NCBI GenBank assembly: GCA_015494485.1
Contig: WGBF01000137.1
Location: forward strand, 1 to 6,108
Length of the DNA stretch: 6,108 nucleotides
Direction of reading: 5' to 3'
From: a bacterium
GTDB taxonomy: Bacteria > Calditrichota > Calditrichia > RBG-13-44-9 > J042
Shown: positions 5,759 through 6,108 of the stretch, piece by piece
Numbering within the stretch: position 1 is the first letter of the stretch
How the letters are laid out: the number at the start of each line of letters is the position of its first letter
Position numbers and translations under genes: made by a program
Notes under the pieces: generated by a model
Told to the model about the DNA's origin: nothing
The model's database searches: none
Seen by the model: the letters and a program-made list of their open reading frames with translations, nothing else

Positions 5759-6100
5759 ATGCGACATGGCATGCACCACCGTGGCCCAATGATGGGGCCC
5801 ATGATGGATCCCCGTAGCCGGCTATTCATGGCGCTGGCAAATGACCAACGATTAAAAATATTAACGCTGTTAAAGGAGGGTGAAAAAAGCACGGCGGAAA
5901 TCCTGGAAGCCCTGCAGCTGGACCCGTCTGTCGTCTCCCGACATCTCACCCTGCTTCGTAATGTCGGGTTAATCCAGGCGCGCAAGGAAGGGGTGTCCCA
6001 GCGGTACACCGTTGCGGATGAACGCATTTTTGAGATGATTCGCCTGGCTTCCGCAATCATTAAAGATTGGCTGGATAAACATCTGGAATTTTTTGAATAA
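5759..6100 (+). CDS. ArsR/SmtB-type winged-helix repressor, cysteine-free, with Met/His-rich N-terminus
   Basis: A 113-residue DNA-binding protein. The core from residue 17 follows the family: DPRSRLFMALANDQRLKIL, then STAEILEAL, the recognition helix SVVSRHLTLLRNVGLI, and a wing at ARKEGVSQRYTV, ending with a dimerising helix (IFEMIRLASAIIKDWLDKHL). The protein has no cysteine, so the ELCVCDL metal site of ArsR/SmtB is absent, and the C-terminal helix lacks the Asp-His/His-His zinc site of SmtB/CzrA. The first 16 residues instead hold His3, His6, His7 and Met5, 11, 12, 15, 16, a potential soft-metal or copper/nickel ligand set; this is inference. It is divergent from the GAF/GGDEF gene and probably binds the 22-bp palindrome over its own promoter. 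The window ends 8 nt past the stop, so a downstream target gene cannot be seen. Confidence 0.9.
   Translation: MRHGMHHRGPMMGPMMDPRSRLFMALANDQRLKILTLLKEGEKSTAEILEALQLDPSVVSRHLTLLRNVGLIQARKEGVSQRYTVADERIFEMIRLASAIIKDWLDKHLEFFE
5783..5806 (+). repeat. Two near-identical 12-bp units encoding PMM-GPMM
   Basis: GGCCCAATGATG is followed directly by GGGCCCATGATG, both read as Pro-Met-Met blocks in the ArsR-type protein. This suggests local duplication extended the Met-rich N-terminus. The units are short and not identical, so the reading is modest. Confidence 0.4.
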
Positions 6101-6108
6101 CATAACGG

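Overview
The window looks like an ordinary bacterial chromosomal region of roughly balanced base composition. It is gene-dense, uses clear AGGAG-type ribosome binding sites, and shows sigma70-like promoter elements. Heme is made by the C5 pathway (glutamyl-tRNA reductase is present), which argues against an alphaproteobacterium. The S-adenosylhomocysteine hydrolase is of the shorter Thermotoga/archaeal type. The mix of a Bacillus-like hemX-hemA-hemC order with this hydrolase would fit a deep-branching lineage such as Calditrichota or another FCB-group phylum, but that placement is a weak guess. I see no insertion sequence, phage gene, CRISPR array, tRNA or rRNA.

Layout from left to right: (1) Positions 1-2951, minus strand, hold a heme-biosynthesis operon read right to left as hemX-hemA-hemC. 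Its reading frames overlap by 14 and 11 bp, and hemC runs off the left edge. (2) Positions 2952-3160 are intergenic. They carry a good promoter for the hem operon, a TetR-type palindrome over its start point, and a strong intrinsic terminator for the gene to the right. (3) Positions 3161-4414, minus strand, hold ahcY (SAH hydrolase). (4) Positions 4509-5576, minus strand, hold a coiled-coil/GAF/degenerate-GGDEF protein with its own promoter; it is probably followed by read-through into ahcY. (5) Positions 5577-5758 are a divergent control region with a 22-bp perfect palindrome. (6) Positions 5759-6100, plus strand, hold a small ArsR-type repressor with a Met/His-rich N-terminus and no cysteine.

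How the genes work together: HemA makes glutamate-1-semialdehyde from Glu-tRNA, HemC polymerises porphobilinogen later in the same pathway, and the membrane protein HemX is the usual partner that tunes HemA level. AhcY clears the SAH left by methylation reactions and belongs to a separate transcription unit. The ArsR-type protein most likely represses itself, and perhaps a gene beyond the right edge, through the palindrome.

The best candidates for something new are the GAF/GGDEF protein, which lost the GGDEF signature but kept an RxxD inhibitory-site motif in the right place (a possible c-di-GMP receptor, PelD-like in logic), and the cysteine-free ArsR protein with its operator. I do not see a clearly undescribed multi-gene system here.
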